38,861 nt of DNA from an uncultured archaeon (GTDB lineage Archaea > Nanobdellota > Nanobdellia > Pacearchaeales > GW2011-AR1). Each line of letters opens with the position of its first letter. The first letter of the stretch is position 1. A program made the position numbers and the translations under genes. Below, piece after piece: positions 16,929 to 25,580 of this stretch. The notes under the pieces are model-generated. The model saw only the letters and a program-made list of their open reading frames with translations, had not been told where the DNA came from and did no database searches. The DNA lies in NCBI GenBank assembly GCA_937143345.1, contig CAKZRD010000020.1:1-38861 (forward strand), given 5' to 3'.

Positions 16929-17872
16929 GTTAAATCAATTAACGAATATCTCTTTTTTAATTGTCTTTTAGTCGGTCGTAATGGTTTTGTTAATAATAAA
17001 ACTCTTTTTTTAGGTCCTTGAACAGAACCAGCAATAATTAAATAATCTCCATTAATTTTTCCATATTTGTGAAAACCGCTTTTTGGCGTAATATCTTTTT
17101 CTTTTGCATTTCCTCTTCCAATAATTAACAAATTATAGATAATTCGTGTATGAAATCCGGTTTGTCCGGCCATCGGGGTGATAAACATAACTCTTGCAGG
17201 ATGCCAAGGTCCTAAAGAACCTGGTCTTCGAACTCCTTTTTCTGATTTGTGTTGCCTCAAAGAAATTCCAAATCTTTTTACAGGTCCTTGTAAACCTTTT
17301 CCTTTTGTTACACCCCTAACATCTACCAAATTTCCATTAAAAACTTCTGAGATTTTGATTGTTTTCCCAATTTTTTCTTTTATAAAAGAAATTTTTTCTT
17401 CTTTTGTTCCTACTATAGGCAGTTCAACAAAATCCGGAGTTTTTTTAAAGTATTCTTTTCCTAAACGAGAATAAACAAGAATTCTAACATCATCGAACTC
17501 CTTATTAAAAGATTCTATTTGAGAAAAAATTTTTTTTGGAAGTTTAATTTTTCTTTTTAAATTTCTTTCGTTAGAAACAATAATTTCGCCGACAACATTT
17601 TTATTTTTATAAAACCTTACAGAAAAGATTTTTAGTTCTGGACATTCTAAAATTGTTACTGGTATTGAGATTTTTTTTCCTTTTGTCATTGAATCCGGAG
17701 TTTCATCTTTAACAATAGCAGACATCATACCTACTTTATAAGCTAAAAAACCTAACAAACCTTTTTCTTCAGTTTTTATAACTTCCCAATTAATGTCAGG
17801 AATTAGTTGCTCAGCTCTCTTCTTTGGCCATACCTGTAAACTTCCGTATTTTGGTCTATGTAATCTTGGCAT
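16925..17872 (-). CDS. rpl3: ribosomal protein uL3
   Basis: RPKYGSLQVWPKKRA; GVTKGKGLQGPVKRFGI; RRPGSLGPWHPARV. Confidence 0.97.
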   Translation of the reverse strand: MPRLHRPKYGSLQVWPKKRAEQLIPDINWEVIKTEEKGLLGFLAYKVGMMSAIVKDETPDSMTKGKKISIPVTILECPELKIFSVRFYKNKNVVGEIIVSNERNLKRKIKLPKKIFSQIESFNKEFDDVRILVYSRLGKEYFKKTPDFVELPIVGTKEEKISFIKEKIGKTIKISEVFNGNLVDVRGVTKGKGLQGPVKRFGISLRQHKSEKGVRRPGSLGPWHPARVMFITPMAGQTGFHTRIIYNLLIIGRGNAKEKDITPKSGFHKYGKINGDYLIIAGSVQGPKKRVLLLTKPLRPTKRQLKKRYSLIDLT

Positions 17873-17879
17873 AATTAAA

Positions 17880-17912
17880 GTTGCATTCGCCTATTAAAGA
17901 CGAGTGTGCAAC
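17880..17912. promoter_or_regulatory. inverted repeat plus TATA-like box (17922-17929) just upstream of the rpl3 start
   Basis: GTTGCA...TGCAAC arms with inner TCG/CGA pairs, 8-40 nt upstream of the ATG. Confidence 0.45.
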
Positions 17913-18088
17913 ACCAAAAGTTATTTAAATCTAATAAAAAACATGCTTTTTAAATTCTTCTATTTGAAAAATCTAAATTTTATACCTTTGAAATAACCTT
18001 TATTTAGAAGAGAAACTCCTGCTGTTAGAAATCAAGAAGTAAGAAAGTTCAATTTTTGAAATAAAACTTGTATGAACAGAATAAAAAG

Positions 18089-20284
18089 CTATTGGTTTTC
18101 AGCTAAACCTTTTCTGTTTCTTATTTGTTGTATTACTTTTTGTTGAAGTTCGTTAGGAAGTTTCTCAAAAACCTGGTCAACTAAACTTGAAACACCCCTT
18201 CCACCAGTAGCACTTCTTAAATCACTACTCCAACCAATCATTTCACCTACAGGCATTTTCGCTTTAATAAAAGAAACAATTCCTTCTTGCTTAGCTTCTA
18301 AAATTTGTCCTCTTTTTTGTGTGACTAATTTTGTAACTTCCCCCATATATTCTGTTGGAACTTCTATTAAATGTGTCTGAACTGGCTCAAATAAAACAGG
18401 TGTAGCATTCTTAAAAGCAAACTGAATAGATTCTCGAATAGCAGGATATACTTGTGCTGGCCCTCTGTGAATTGCGTCTTCGTGAAGCTTTAAGTCAACT
18501 AAAGAAACTTTTAAATTTGTACAAGGTTCTCTAGCCAAAGGTCCTGCTTTCATAACCATTTCAAAAGCGTCAAGAATTAATTCGATAACTTCTCCGATAT
18601 AAACTTCTCCTTTCGTTTTGTCTAAGAAGACATTTCCCATAAAAACATCCCTATATTGGCGAGCTTCTTCATTAGGAATTCCAAGAGAAAATAAAAGAGA
18701 CCTCACTCTGTCATCGTTTTTCTTTATTCTTCCTTCCGGAATTTCTCCTTTTTCTATTGCTTCGACAACATTTTGTTCAAGTGGCTCAACCTGAAGATAA
18801 AATGTATTATGCTTATTAGGTGATCTTCCCTCGGTCGGAGAAGATTTTTTTAAAACAGTTTCTCTATAAACAATAATTGGATTGGAAGTTTTAACTTGAA
18901 CATTTTTCTCATTTCGTATTCTTCCTTCAATAATCTCTAAGTGTAATTCCCCCATTCCAGAAATTAGGTTCTCTCCAGTTTCTTCATTTATTTCGATTTT
19001 TATCGATGGATCTTCTTTTGCAACTTTTCTTAAAACATCAATAAGTTTAGGTAAGTCAATAGATTTTTCTACAGTTATAGATTTTGTAATTACTGGTTGA
19101 AAAATATGTCTCATTTCTTCAAAAGATTGTTGTTCATTAATTGTTATTGTCTCACCAGCTTCAGCATTAATTCCAGATATCGCACAGATATTTCCAGCAG
19201 TAATTTCATCGACTAATTCCGGCTTTATTCCATCATAAACAAAAACTTGTTGAATTCTTTGTTTTTTCTTTGCTAAATTTAAATAGATCTCTTGCCCAGT
19301 CTTTAACCTACCAGACCACAATCTTCCTGCGCAAATTTCTTTTCCAGAACGAGGATCAATAACAATTCTTGTAATAACGAAAGCAGTTTCTCCGTCTATA
19401 TCGCAATTAATCAAATTTTTTCCGAACTTTGTCTCAACATCTCCCCTCCATATCTTAGGAATTCTATATTTTTGTGCCTCTATTGGGGAAGGTAAATGTT
19501 TAACGACAATGTCCATAATAGATTCAAACAAAGAAGCATTTTTCCAAACCCAATCTTTTCTTTCTTGTTCAGACAATTTTTCATCGTAAATTTTATAAAT
19601 ATCTTGGAAAGATACATTTTTCTTTTTCATAAAGGGAACAGTTAAGGCCCAATTATCTCTAGCAGAACCAAAAGCGACGCTTCCGTTATTAACGTTAACT
19701 TGCCATTTATCTTTAAATTCTTTTTCAGCAATATTTGCAACTAAAGTATTGAATTCGTTAATAATTTTAACAAATCTCTCTTGCATTTGCTGGGGGGTTA
19801 ATTTCAATTCTTTGATTAATCTATCAACTTTATTAATAAAAAGAACTGGTTTAACTCTTTCTCTTAATGCTTGTTTAAGAACTGTTTCTGTCTGTGGCAT
19901 TATCCCTTCAGAAGCGCAAACTAAAACTATTGTCCCATCAACAGCTCTCATCGCTCTTGTAACATTACCTGAAAAATCTACATGCCCTGGAGTATCAATT
20001 AAGTTAACTAAAAACTCTTTCCCCTCGAATTCGTGAACCATTGAAACATTAGCAGAGTCAACTGTAAGCAATCTCTCTTGCTCGTCAGCATGTTGCCATG
20101 TCGCCATTCCTTCCTCCAAGTCGCCTGCATTTTTAGCAGCAAGTTTTCCAGCAGCAGCTAAAAGATTATCTGTAAAAGCGGTTTTCCCATGATGAATATG
20201 TGCGGAAGTAGCAATATTTCTTATACTCTCCCTACTTGTCATCAATCTTTTTATCTTATCAAAATTTTTTTCACCTGTCACCAT
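18089..20284 (-). CDS. fusA: translation elongation factor EF-2
   Basis: SAHIHHGKTAFTDNLL, DTPGHVDFSGNVTRAMRAVDG, NKVDR, diphthamide region LHEDAIHRGPAQVYPA. Confidence 0.97.
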   Translation of the reverse strand: MVTGEKNFDKIKRLMTSRESIRNIATSAHIHHGKTAFTDNLLAAAGKLAAKNAGDLEEGMATWQHADEQERLLTVDSANVSMVHEFEGKEFLVNLIDTPGHVDFSGNVTRAMRAVDGTIVLVCASEGIMPQTETVLKQALRERVKPVLFINKVDRLIKELKLTPQQMQERFVKIINEFNTLVANIAEKEFKDKWQVNVNNGSVAFGSARDNWALTVPFMKKKNVSFQDIYKIYDEKLSEQERKDWVWKNASLFESIMDIVVKHLPSPIEAQKYRIPKIWRGDVETKFGKNLINCDIDGETAFVITRIVIDPRSGKEICAGRLWSGRLKTGQEIYLNLAKKKQRIQQVFVYDGIKPELVDEITAGNICAISGINAEAGETITINEQQSFEEMRHIFQPVITKSITVEKSIDLPKLIDVLRKVAKEDPSIKIEINEETGENLISGMGELHLEIIEGRIRNEKNVQVKTSNPIIVYRETVLKKSSPTEGRSPNKHNTFYLQVEPLEQNVVEAIEKGEIPEGRIKKNDDRVRSLLFSLGIPNEEARQYRDVFMGNVFLDKTKGEVYIGEVIELILDAFEMVMKAGPLAREPCTNLKVSLVDLKLHEDAIHRGPAQVYPAIRESIQFAFKNATPVLFEPVQTHLIEVPTEYMGEVTKLVTQKRGQILEAKQEGIVSFIKAKMPVGEMIGWSSDLRSATGGRGVSSLVDQVFEKLPNELQQKVIQQIRNRKGLAENQ

Positions 20285-20554
20285 AAAAAAAATTTGAAAG
20301 GAAGGTTTATAAATATTTTGTTAAAAAGTTATCATTTAATAAAATATAGTTAAAATTCAGTTAAACACGATTTATCTTTTTAGAAAGAATTATCATCAAA
20401 AATTAATAATAAAAGAACTTTCACTTGTTTTGTTTATTGTTAACTTTAAGTATTTTTATTCCAAATGTAAAAAAGTATCTGCATAGTTTTATTACTTAAA
20501 AAAAGCAATAAAGATTTATAAAGAAAAAAAATTTTATTTTTTCACTTTAAAAAA

Positions 20555-21874
20555 ATGAGAGAAGAAATAAAAAAATTCGTCGGTGAGTTCTTGCAAGAAA
20601 TAAAAAATAAAAATATAAGAATTGTGAGTCATTACGACACGGATGGCATAAGTTCTGCTACAATTTTAATAAAAACAATGAAGAGATTAAACAAAAAATT
20701 TTCCGTAAGAATAGTTAAAGGAATAGATGAAAACATAATTAATGAAGAATTAAAAAGACCTGAGAAAGAAATATTGCTTTTTAGTGATCTTGGTTCTTCA
20801 AATGTAGAAGACTTTTCAAAAACAAATTCGAAAGTTTTTATAATCGACCACCACGAAATAAAAAAGGAAAATATGGGAGGAAATGTTTTCATCTTAAATC
20901 CTCACTTAAATAAAAAAGAAAATCTTTGTTCTGCCGCTTTATGTTATCTTTTTTCTAAAGAGATATCTCCTTTCAACAAAGATTTATCAAAGCTTGCTCT
21001 TCTTGGAATGGTAGGTGACAGACACGAATCAGAAATAACAAAAAGCTATTACGAAATAATAAAGGACTGTGAAGATATAGAAATAAAAAAGAGTTTATTA
21101 ATTTTTTCTGCAACGAGACCATTAAAGAGAGCTCTTGAATATTCTACAACATTTTACATTCCGGGGATAACTGGTTTTTCTGAAGGAGTTAATGAACTTT
21201 TAAAGGAAATAGGGATTCAAGAAAATAAAAGTTTGCATGAATTAGATGAAAATGAAACTTCTAAATTAATTACAAGAATAATGTTAAAAAAAGGAAGAAA
21301 CTTTAGCGAAGAAGAAATTCTTGGTAACATTTTCATAACAAATTTTTTTAACAGAAAAGAGGATTTAAGAGAAATAAGTGTTTTAGTAAATGCGTGTTCT
21401 CGATTAGGCTTTCCTGATTTAGCTATTTCTTTTTGTATGGAAAAAGAAGGGTTTTATGAAAGAGCACAAGAAATTTATATTAAATATAGGAGAGAATTGA
21501 TAGATAGTTTAAAAAATTTTGAAAGGCTAGAGAAAATAAACGGGAATGGATTTGTAATTTTAAACGGAAAAGAAAAAATAAAAGATGCAATAATAGGAAC
21601 TGTTTGCTCTATAATTTCTTCTTCAAACATTTATGATAAGGGAACTATCTTGATAGGCATGGCATACAATAATGATAAAATAAAAATTTCTGCAAGAGTC
21701 GTTGGAAAAAGTGATAAAAATCTTAAACAAGTTCTAGAAAAAGCTGTTTGCAATATTAAAGCGGATGTTGGTGGACACAAGGAGGCTGCCGGCTGTTTAA
21801 TAAGAAAAGAAGACGAGAAAATATTTATAGAAGAAATAAAGAAAAATTTAGAAATAGAACTAATAAAAGTTTAA
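20555..21874 (+). CDS. DHH/DHHA1 family phosphoesterase, RecJ/GAN-like
   Basis: SHYDTDGISSA (motif I), FIIDHHEIKK (DHH), GGHKEAAGCLI (DHHA1). Confidence 0.85.
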   Translation: MREEIKKFVGEFLQEIKNKNIRIVSHYDTDGISSATILIKTMKRLNKKFSVRIVKGIDENIINEELKRPEKEILLFSDLGSSNVEDFSKTNSKVFIIDHHEIKKENMGGNVFILNPHLNKKENLCSAALCYLFSKEISPFNKDLSKLALLGMVGDRHESEITKSYYEIIKDCEDIEIKKSLLIFSATRPLKRALEYSTTFYIPGITGFSEGVNELLKEIGIQENKSLHELDENETSKLITRIMLKKGRNFSEEEILGNIFITNFFNRKEDLREISVLVNACSRLGFPDLAISFCMEKEGFYERAQEIYIKYRRELIDSLKNFERLEKINGNGFVILNGKEKIKDAIIGTVCSIISSSNIYDKGTILIGMAYNNDKIKISARVVGKSDKNLKQVLEKAVCNIKADVGGHKEAAGCLIRKEDEKIFIEEIKKNLEIELIKV

Positions 21875-22136
21875 ACTAAACAAGCTTGTTCTAATATTAA
21901 TAATCTAATTACCTATGATTATATTTAACTTTTTATTACAACTTTGATAGTTCCATACAATAGAAAATATCTCATAAATAAAATTTAGTTGGGTTATAAA
22001 AAAGTAAGAAAATAAAAAATTTTCAGCATAAAAAAGCCAATAAATCTTTTTTCTAACAAAAAACATAAATGTCTTTTAAATATTTTTTAACTTATCTATA
22101 GAATTAATTTTAAATATATTTACAAAATTTTATTTT

Positions 22137-22331
22137 CTAATTAGATTCTATACTAATAGCTCCGGTTGGGCAGGAGTTCTTTGCTTCTTCTTCGCAAGTT
22201 ATTTTTTCTTTTTTTTCTTTTTTTACATTGGCCTTTCCTTTCTCAAGAAAGAAACTTTCTGGACAAATAGACTCACAGCTACCACAACCAATACACTTCT
22301 TTTTATCAATTTTTATCTTGTACACTTTCAC
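22137..22331 (-). CDS. ferredoxin (one CxxCxxC cluster motif)
   Basis: CIGCGSCESICPESF ... CPTGAISIE. Confidence 0.88.
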   Translation of the reverse strand: MKVYKIKIDKKKCIGCGSCESICPESFFLEKGKANVKKEKKEKITCEEEAKNSCPTGAISIESN

Positions 22332-22692
22332 ACCCCGTTATTTTAATTAAAGTTCCTTTCGAAAAAAAATTAAAATAAATTTTATCATTAACTTTCCAAG
22401 CAGGAGTTACGATAATTCCGCTACACCTATCATTATTTTTTGAACAATCAATAAAATTAATATAATTAAAAGTTTCTTCAAGTTCTTTTATTTGCTCTTT
22501 TGTTGTTTTGTAATCGGAAAAACCATAAAGAGTAATATTTTTTTCTTTGATACATTCTTCTAAATTTTTTTCTTTTGGCTGTTCTGGAATTATTTTAGGT
22601 AAATAATCCTTATAAAGATAAGCTAAAAATAAAAGAATCAGGATTATAATAGAAAAGATTAGTAAAGGATAAAACTTTTTTTTTCTCTTCAT
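22306..22692 (-). CDS. membrane-anchored thioredoxin-like protein lacking CxxC
   Basis: N-terminal TM; ITLYGFSDYKTTKEQIKELEETFNYINFIDCSKNNDRC...VTPAWKVNDKIY resembles the VKOR-linked thioredoxin-like pattern. Confidence 0.6.
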   Translation of the reverse strand: MKRKKKFYPLLIFSIIILILLFLAYLYKDYLPKIIPEQPKEKNLEECIKEKNITLYGFSDYKTTKEQIKELEETFNYINFIDCSKNNDRCSGIIVTPAWKVNDKIYFNFFSKGTLIKITGCESVQDKN

Positions 22693-23028
22693 CTTCTTTA
22701 TAAAAAAATAAAATATTTAAACTTAACTATTTAAATTCTGTTAAACTAAAAGAAACGTAAATTAAGATAGTTTTTTCATTCTTCCTCTTATCAAAACTTT
22801 TTGTGAATTGACAAAATATCCGCACTCTGCAATATTCTTTGAACAGGATAGTTTTAAGAAAGATTATTAGAATTTTGGTGTTTTCATCTAGAAAAATATT
22901 AGAAATCTCTCTTCATAAATTTAACTCTACTATTGCAATTATAACCTGAATAGGAGGTTTAAAATAAAAACAAGCCCACTTAAATAAGATAAAGAAAAGT
23001 TTATAAATGCCTTTTTCTAAAATCTCAA

Positions 23029-23337
23029 ATGAAATTTTGTCCTAAATGTGGGGCAATGCTGGTTTTGAAGAACAAAAACTTCGGTTGCCCAAGGTGTAGT
23101 TATTCGACAAAAGAAAAAGTCGAATTAAAAGTTAAAGAAAAATTAGAAGAAAAACAAGAAATTGAAGTTGTCAAAGATAAAGATGTTGATATTCTCCCAA
23201 AAGTTTTTGCTGAATGTAAAAAATGTAAAAACAATGAAGCATATTTTTGGACATCACAAACAAGGGGAAGTGATGAAACAGAAACAAGATTTTTTCGTTG
23301 TACAAAATGTAATAACACTTGGAGAGAGTATAAATAA
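23029..23337 (+). CDS. tfs: transcription factor S (TFIIS/RPB9-like)
   Basis: CPKCGAML...CPRC and C-terminal CKKCKNNEAYFWTSQTRGSDETETRFFRCTKC. Confidence 0.95.
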   Translation: MKFCPKCGAMLVLKNKNFGCPRCSYSTKEKVELKVKEKLEEKQEIEVVKDKDVDILPKVFAECKKCKNNEAYFWTSQTRGSDETETRFFRCTKCNNTWREYK

Positions 23338-23458
23338 TATTAATTCTTATTAAAATTATAAAATAAAAAAATATTTTTAGTATTTTTAAAAAATTTTTAA
23401 ACTTTCGTATTTCCCAATCTGCTATCACAGAATTTTTATAAGAATTCTAATACAGAAA

Positions 23459-23533
23459 TGACCCCGGAGGGATTTGAACCCTCGACACCCGCGTTAAGAG
23501 CGCGGTACTCTAACCGAACTGAGCTACGGGGCC
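23459..23533 (-). tRNA. tRNA-Lys(CTT)
   Basis: GGCCCCG/CGGGGTC acceptor, CCGCG-CTCTTAA-CGCGG anticodon arm, GAGGG-TTCAAAT-CCCTC T arm. Confidence 0.95.
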
Positions 23534-23616
23534 AACAACATCTTATAGATGAACAGTTTTAAAAAACTTCCTAAATTAAACAAAAAGTTTTTAAATAAAA
23601 AATCTTCTTCTTTTTT

Positions 23617-23928
23617 ATGAAAATTCCAAAAGTTGTAAAAAGATATTGTCCTTATTGTAAAAAAGTTACTGAACAAAAAGTTAAACAATTAAGTAGTTCT
23701 GGAAAAAGAAGTTCTTTGAAGAGGGGAAGCATTGAAAGAGCAAAACTTCGTGGATTGGGAAGAGGAATCGGTAATAAAGGAAGATGGGGCTCTAAACCTC
23801 CTGTTGGACAATGGAAAATGAAAACAAAAACAACAAAAAAAACAAATCTTTTATATTCTTGTAACGAATGTAAAAAATCCAAACCGCAAAAAAAAGGAAA
23901 GAGGAGTGGAAAAATCCAAGTAGAATAA
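23617..23928 (+). CDS. rpl44e: ribosomal protein eL42 (L44e)
   Basis: MKIPKVVKRYCPYCKKVTEQKV; KKTNLLYSCNEC. Confidence 0.93.
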   Translation: MKIPKVVKRYCPYCKKVTEQKVKQLSSSGKRSSLKRGSIERAKLRGLGRGIGNKGRWGSKPPVGQWKMKTKTTKKTNLLYSCNECKKSKPQKKGKRSGKIQVE

Positions 23929-23929
23929 A

Positions 23930-24466
23930 ATGGCATTGAAAAAAAAATTTTCAGAAATAGAAGTTCCTTTAATAAATGAGAAGGTATATATTCTCGGAGA
24001 AAAAGAAAACATATTAAAGAAAACTATTAAAATTGATATATCAAAAAAATTGAAAGGAAAATCTTGCGAAGCAGTTTTTTCTATAAGAGAAATGGATGGA
24101 AAATTTGTCGCATTACCTAAAAGAATAACTGTTTTAAAAAGTTACATAATAAAATTAATAAGAAATAAGACTTCTTGTATTGAAGATTCTTTCAGTACAC
24201 AATCAAAAGATGTTATTTTAAAAGTTAAACCTTTTTTAATTACAAGAAGAAAAATACCAAGATCCTTAAGAAAAGAATTAAGAGAAAAAATAAAGGAGAT
24301 ATTAATTGAAAATTTTAAAGAGATGGAATTCCTGGAGATTTGTGAAAATATCTTAAACGAAAATATACAAAAAGAAATTGTAACAAAAATAAAAAAGATA
24401 TATCCTCCTCTTGCTTTCGAAATAAGAGAAATAGAAACAAAAGAAAAAATAAATTTTAAAAAATGA
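23930..24466 (+). CDS. rps3ae: ribosomal protein eS1 (S3Ae), short form
   Basis: IRNKTSCIEDSFSTQSKDVILKVKPFLITRRKIPRS; KIYPPLAFEIREIET. Confidence 0.85.
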   Translation: MALKKKFSEIEVPLINEKVYILGEKENILKKTIKIDISKKLKGKSCEAVFSIREMDGKFVALPKRITVLKSYIIKLIRNKTSCIEDSFSTQSKDVILKVKPFLITRRKIPRSLRKELREKIKEILIENFKEMEFLEICENILNENIQKEIVTKIKKIYPPLAFEIREIETKEKINFKK

Positions 24467-25017
24467 TTAAAATGGGGGAGATACAACAATGTCTTGTTCT
24501 TATTAAGCCAGATGGACTTGTTAAATCCCTTACAGGAAATATAATAACTTGCCTTTCTGAAACAAAGGCGAAAATTGTTGGTGCTAAAATTATTTCTGTT
24601 TCAAAAGAATTAGCAGAAGCGCATTATTCAGAATTAAAACAAAGATTATCTAAAAAATGGGGAGAGGAAAAAGGACAAGAAATTTTTGAAAGTGTTTTAA
24701 AATATATTATGGGGGAGTATCACACAAATAGAGTTATGGCTTTAGTTTATGAAGGGGTAGATTGCATTAATAAAATAAGAAAAATTGCAGGAAATACAAA
24801 TCCAGAGGATGCTGATCCAACAACAATAAGGGGAAAATATGGAAGAATAAACAGCAAAACAAATGTCTTTGAGAACGTTATTCATGTTTCTGATTCTGAA
24901 GAAGAAGCAAAAAAAGAGATTGAGCTATGGTTCGAACCAGAAGAACTTGTGAATGTTATTTATCCAACGAAAAAAGAAAATGTTTGTATGGACAAAATAG
25001 TTTGGGCCAACGATTAG
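24463..25017 (+). CDS. ndk: nucleoside diphosphate kinase with internal insertion
   Basis: LVLIKPDGLVKSLTGNI; TNPEDADPTTIRGKYG; NVIHVSDS active-site His. Confidence 0.94.
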   Translation: MIKMGEIQQCLVLIKPDGLVKSLTGNIITCLSETKAKIVGAKIISVSKELAEAHYSELKQRLSKKWGEEKGQEIFESVLKYIMGEYHTNRVMALVYEGVDCINKIRKIAGNTNPEDADPTTIRGKYGRINSKTNVFENVIHVSDSEEEAKKEIELWFEPEELVNVIYPTKKENVCMDKIVWAND

Positions 25018-25048
25018 TTTAAAAATCCTCTTTGTTTATTTTTTTTAT

Positions 25049-25121
25049 GCCTGCATAGCTCAGCTGGAAGAGCAACTGCCTTGTAAGCAGTAGGTCGGGG
25101 GTTCGACTCCCTCTGCAGGCT
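25049..25121 (+). tRNA. tRNA-Thr(TGT)
   Basis: GCCTGCA/TGCAGGC acceptor, ACTGC-CTTGTAA-GCAGT anticodon arm, GTTCGAC T loop. Confidence 0.95.
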
Positions 25122-25159
25122 TTGGTGTAAAAATAAAAAGTTTTTTTAAAAATAAAGGA

Positions 25160-25580
25160 AGAATTCCAAAAAAATACATCTTTGGTGGAGAAAACATTGA
25201 TCCTTTTTTAATTAAAGATTTTCCTAAAAACACCAAAACATTACATTAATTTGCGAAGATCTTGATGCTATTCGGATTTGTGGCTTTTCTTGATCATTGA
25301 TTTTATTTAATATAAAAGTTTCTAAAAAAGAAATTAAAATTGAAGAAGAAAAAATTCCAGAAGAAACAAAAAGAGAAATTAATAGTTTTAAAAATCCTGA
25401 TTATGGGACCATTCTTCTCCTAAACGAATAAGAATTAGTAATTATAAATTTGTCTTTTACGTTCTCGACAATTTTCTAAATCTTGAAGAAGGTGCAAGCA
25501 AAAGAGAAGTGGAAGAAGCAATGAAAAACTTTATTTTAGAAAAAAAAGAAATTGTTGGAATTTATTTTAGAGATTACTAA
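25160..25580 (+). pseudogene. decayed protein-coding gene (multiple frames/stops)
   Basis: Fragments in shifting frames: GRIPKKYIFGGENIDPFLIKDFPKNTKT / TLICEDLDAIRICGFS* / KVSKKEIKIEEEKIPEETKREINSFKNPDYGT / HSSPKRIRISNYKFVFYVLDNFLNLEEGASKREVEEAMKNFILEKKEIVGIYFRDY*. Confidence 0.6.

Noticed and set aside
7208-17474. Plus-strand ORFs antisense to ribosomal genes (7208, 7947, 8228, 8271, 10035, 10850, 11141, 12251, 12590, 13409, 14052, 15378, 17178)
   Set aside because: Phe/Ser/Leu-rich shadows of A-rich coding sequence; the opposite strand is unambiguous
20555-21874. RecJ-like DHH gene as part of the c-di-AMP module
   Set aside because: It is 8 kb away and RecJ/GAN-like in style; likely replication/repair
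21879-21890. Palindrome AACAAGCTTGTT after the RecJ-like gene
   Set aside because: No loop, short, and plausible by chance in AT-rich sequence
23100-23428. Alternative-frame ORFs overlapping tfs (23100, 23162, 23171) and eL42 (23652)
   Set aside because: Overlap confident conserved proteins and look like shadow translations
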